DNA of 64,000 nucleotides, from the NCBI RefSeq assembly GCF_014203535.1, contig NZ_JACHJI010000005.1, positions 522,069 to 586,068 of the forward strand, read 5' to 3'. The DNA comes from Streptomyces griseomycini. Its GTDB lineage: Bacteria > Actinomycetota > Actinomycetes > Streptomycetales > Streptomycetaceae. The position numbers and the translations under genes are program-made. The notes beneath the pieces are model-generated. The model saw only the letters and a program-made list of their open reading frames with translations, was not told the origin of the DNA and searched no databases. This document shows positions 63,921-64,000 of the stretch, in pieces. Positions within the stretch are counted from its first letter, which is position 1; each line of letters starts with the position of its first letter.

Positions 63921-64000
63921 ATGCGGTATGAACTCCGGGTCCCTGGTCCTGTTCCGGACAGCGCCGCGGAGGTGTTCCCCGAGCTGGAAGCCGCGACACC
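63921..64000 (+). CDS. Start of an unknown gene (cut by window edge)
   Basis: MRYELRVPGPVPDSAAEVFP and ELEAAT follow a GGAG at a good distance. The start resembles small streptomycete proteins (MLYEIKVSGHVSDTLL) of unknown role that often lie near regulators. Only 26 residues are visible. Confidence 0.6.
   Translation, partial: MRYELRVPGPVPDSAAEVFPELEAAT

Noticed and set aside
1..64000. tRNA, rRNA or plasmid/telomere origin features
   Set aside because: I saw no cloverleaf-like sequence, no rRNA motif and no convincing telomere or iteron repeats. A covariance-model scan would be needed to be sure.

Overview
The window reads as Streptomyces DNA. GC content is very high, with G/C-rich third codon positions. 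GTG and TTG starts are common. The regulatory sites are of streptomycete type (a perfect CebR box, a SoxR-type box), and LysR, AraC, TetR, Lrp and STAS/anti-sigma regulators are typical of the genus. About fifteen insertion-sequence remnants of the IS5, IS256, IS3 and IS21 families, decayed tyrosine-recombinase modules and many frameshifted genes point to an accessory region such as a chromosome arm or a linear plasmid. No transposase in the 64 kb is intact by my reading.

Left part (0-13 kb): IS debris surrounds single genes for an esterase, a lipoprotein, a GNAT acetyltransferase and a zinc-ribbon-like protein. An EamA permease and a DsbA-like protein sit opposite a LysR regulator. Arylamine N-acetyltransferase, an adenosine deaminase-like hydrolase and a nitrilase-fold amidase follow. 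At 11.3-13.2 kb a truncated IS256, a truncated IS5 and a DUF6506 gene are joined end to end.

Middle part (13-39 kb): a penicillin-binding-protein-like lipoprotein has lost its catalytic motifs. A Tn554-like three-gene recombinase unit (17.5-20.2 kb) is decayed. A 470-residue prolyl-tRNA synthetase of the archaeal/eukaryotic type lies among the debris. Three regulator-target units follow: AraC with an NAD(P)H oxidoreductase, TetR with a methyltransferase and a tandem palindrome operator, and Lrp with azlCD. Between them are an MFS exporter, a YciI-like protein and a GDSL hydrolase. At 32.6-36.7 kb, recombinase fragments flank an XRE protein, a protein with about a dozen CxxC knuckles, and a short-chain dehydrogenase. 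A run of nine C decides whether the last two are fused.

Right part (39-64 kb): GNAT, DHFR-like and dehalogenase-like enzymes come first. An ankyrin gene and a membrane gene lie between the two ends of a broken helicase gene. Then come a secreted DNase I-fold protein, a frameshifted trmO, and several single hypothetical genes. A block at 50-54.4 kb resembles the hypoxia/dormancy genes of actinobacteria: two PPOX-fold proteins, CBS-BON and a universal stress protein, with a shared GGGnCGGTCGGCCC-like motif. The end holds a SoxR-box NTF2-like gene, a CebR-controlled lytic polysaccharide monooxygenase, a secreted RTX-like protein, and a divergent STAS / anti-sigma ATPase pair. Both the monooxygenase and the ATPase contain the rare TTA codon.
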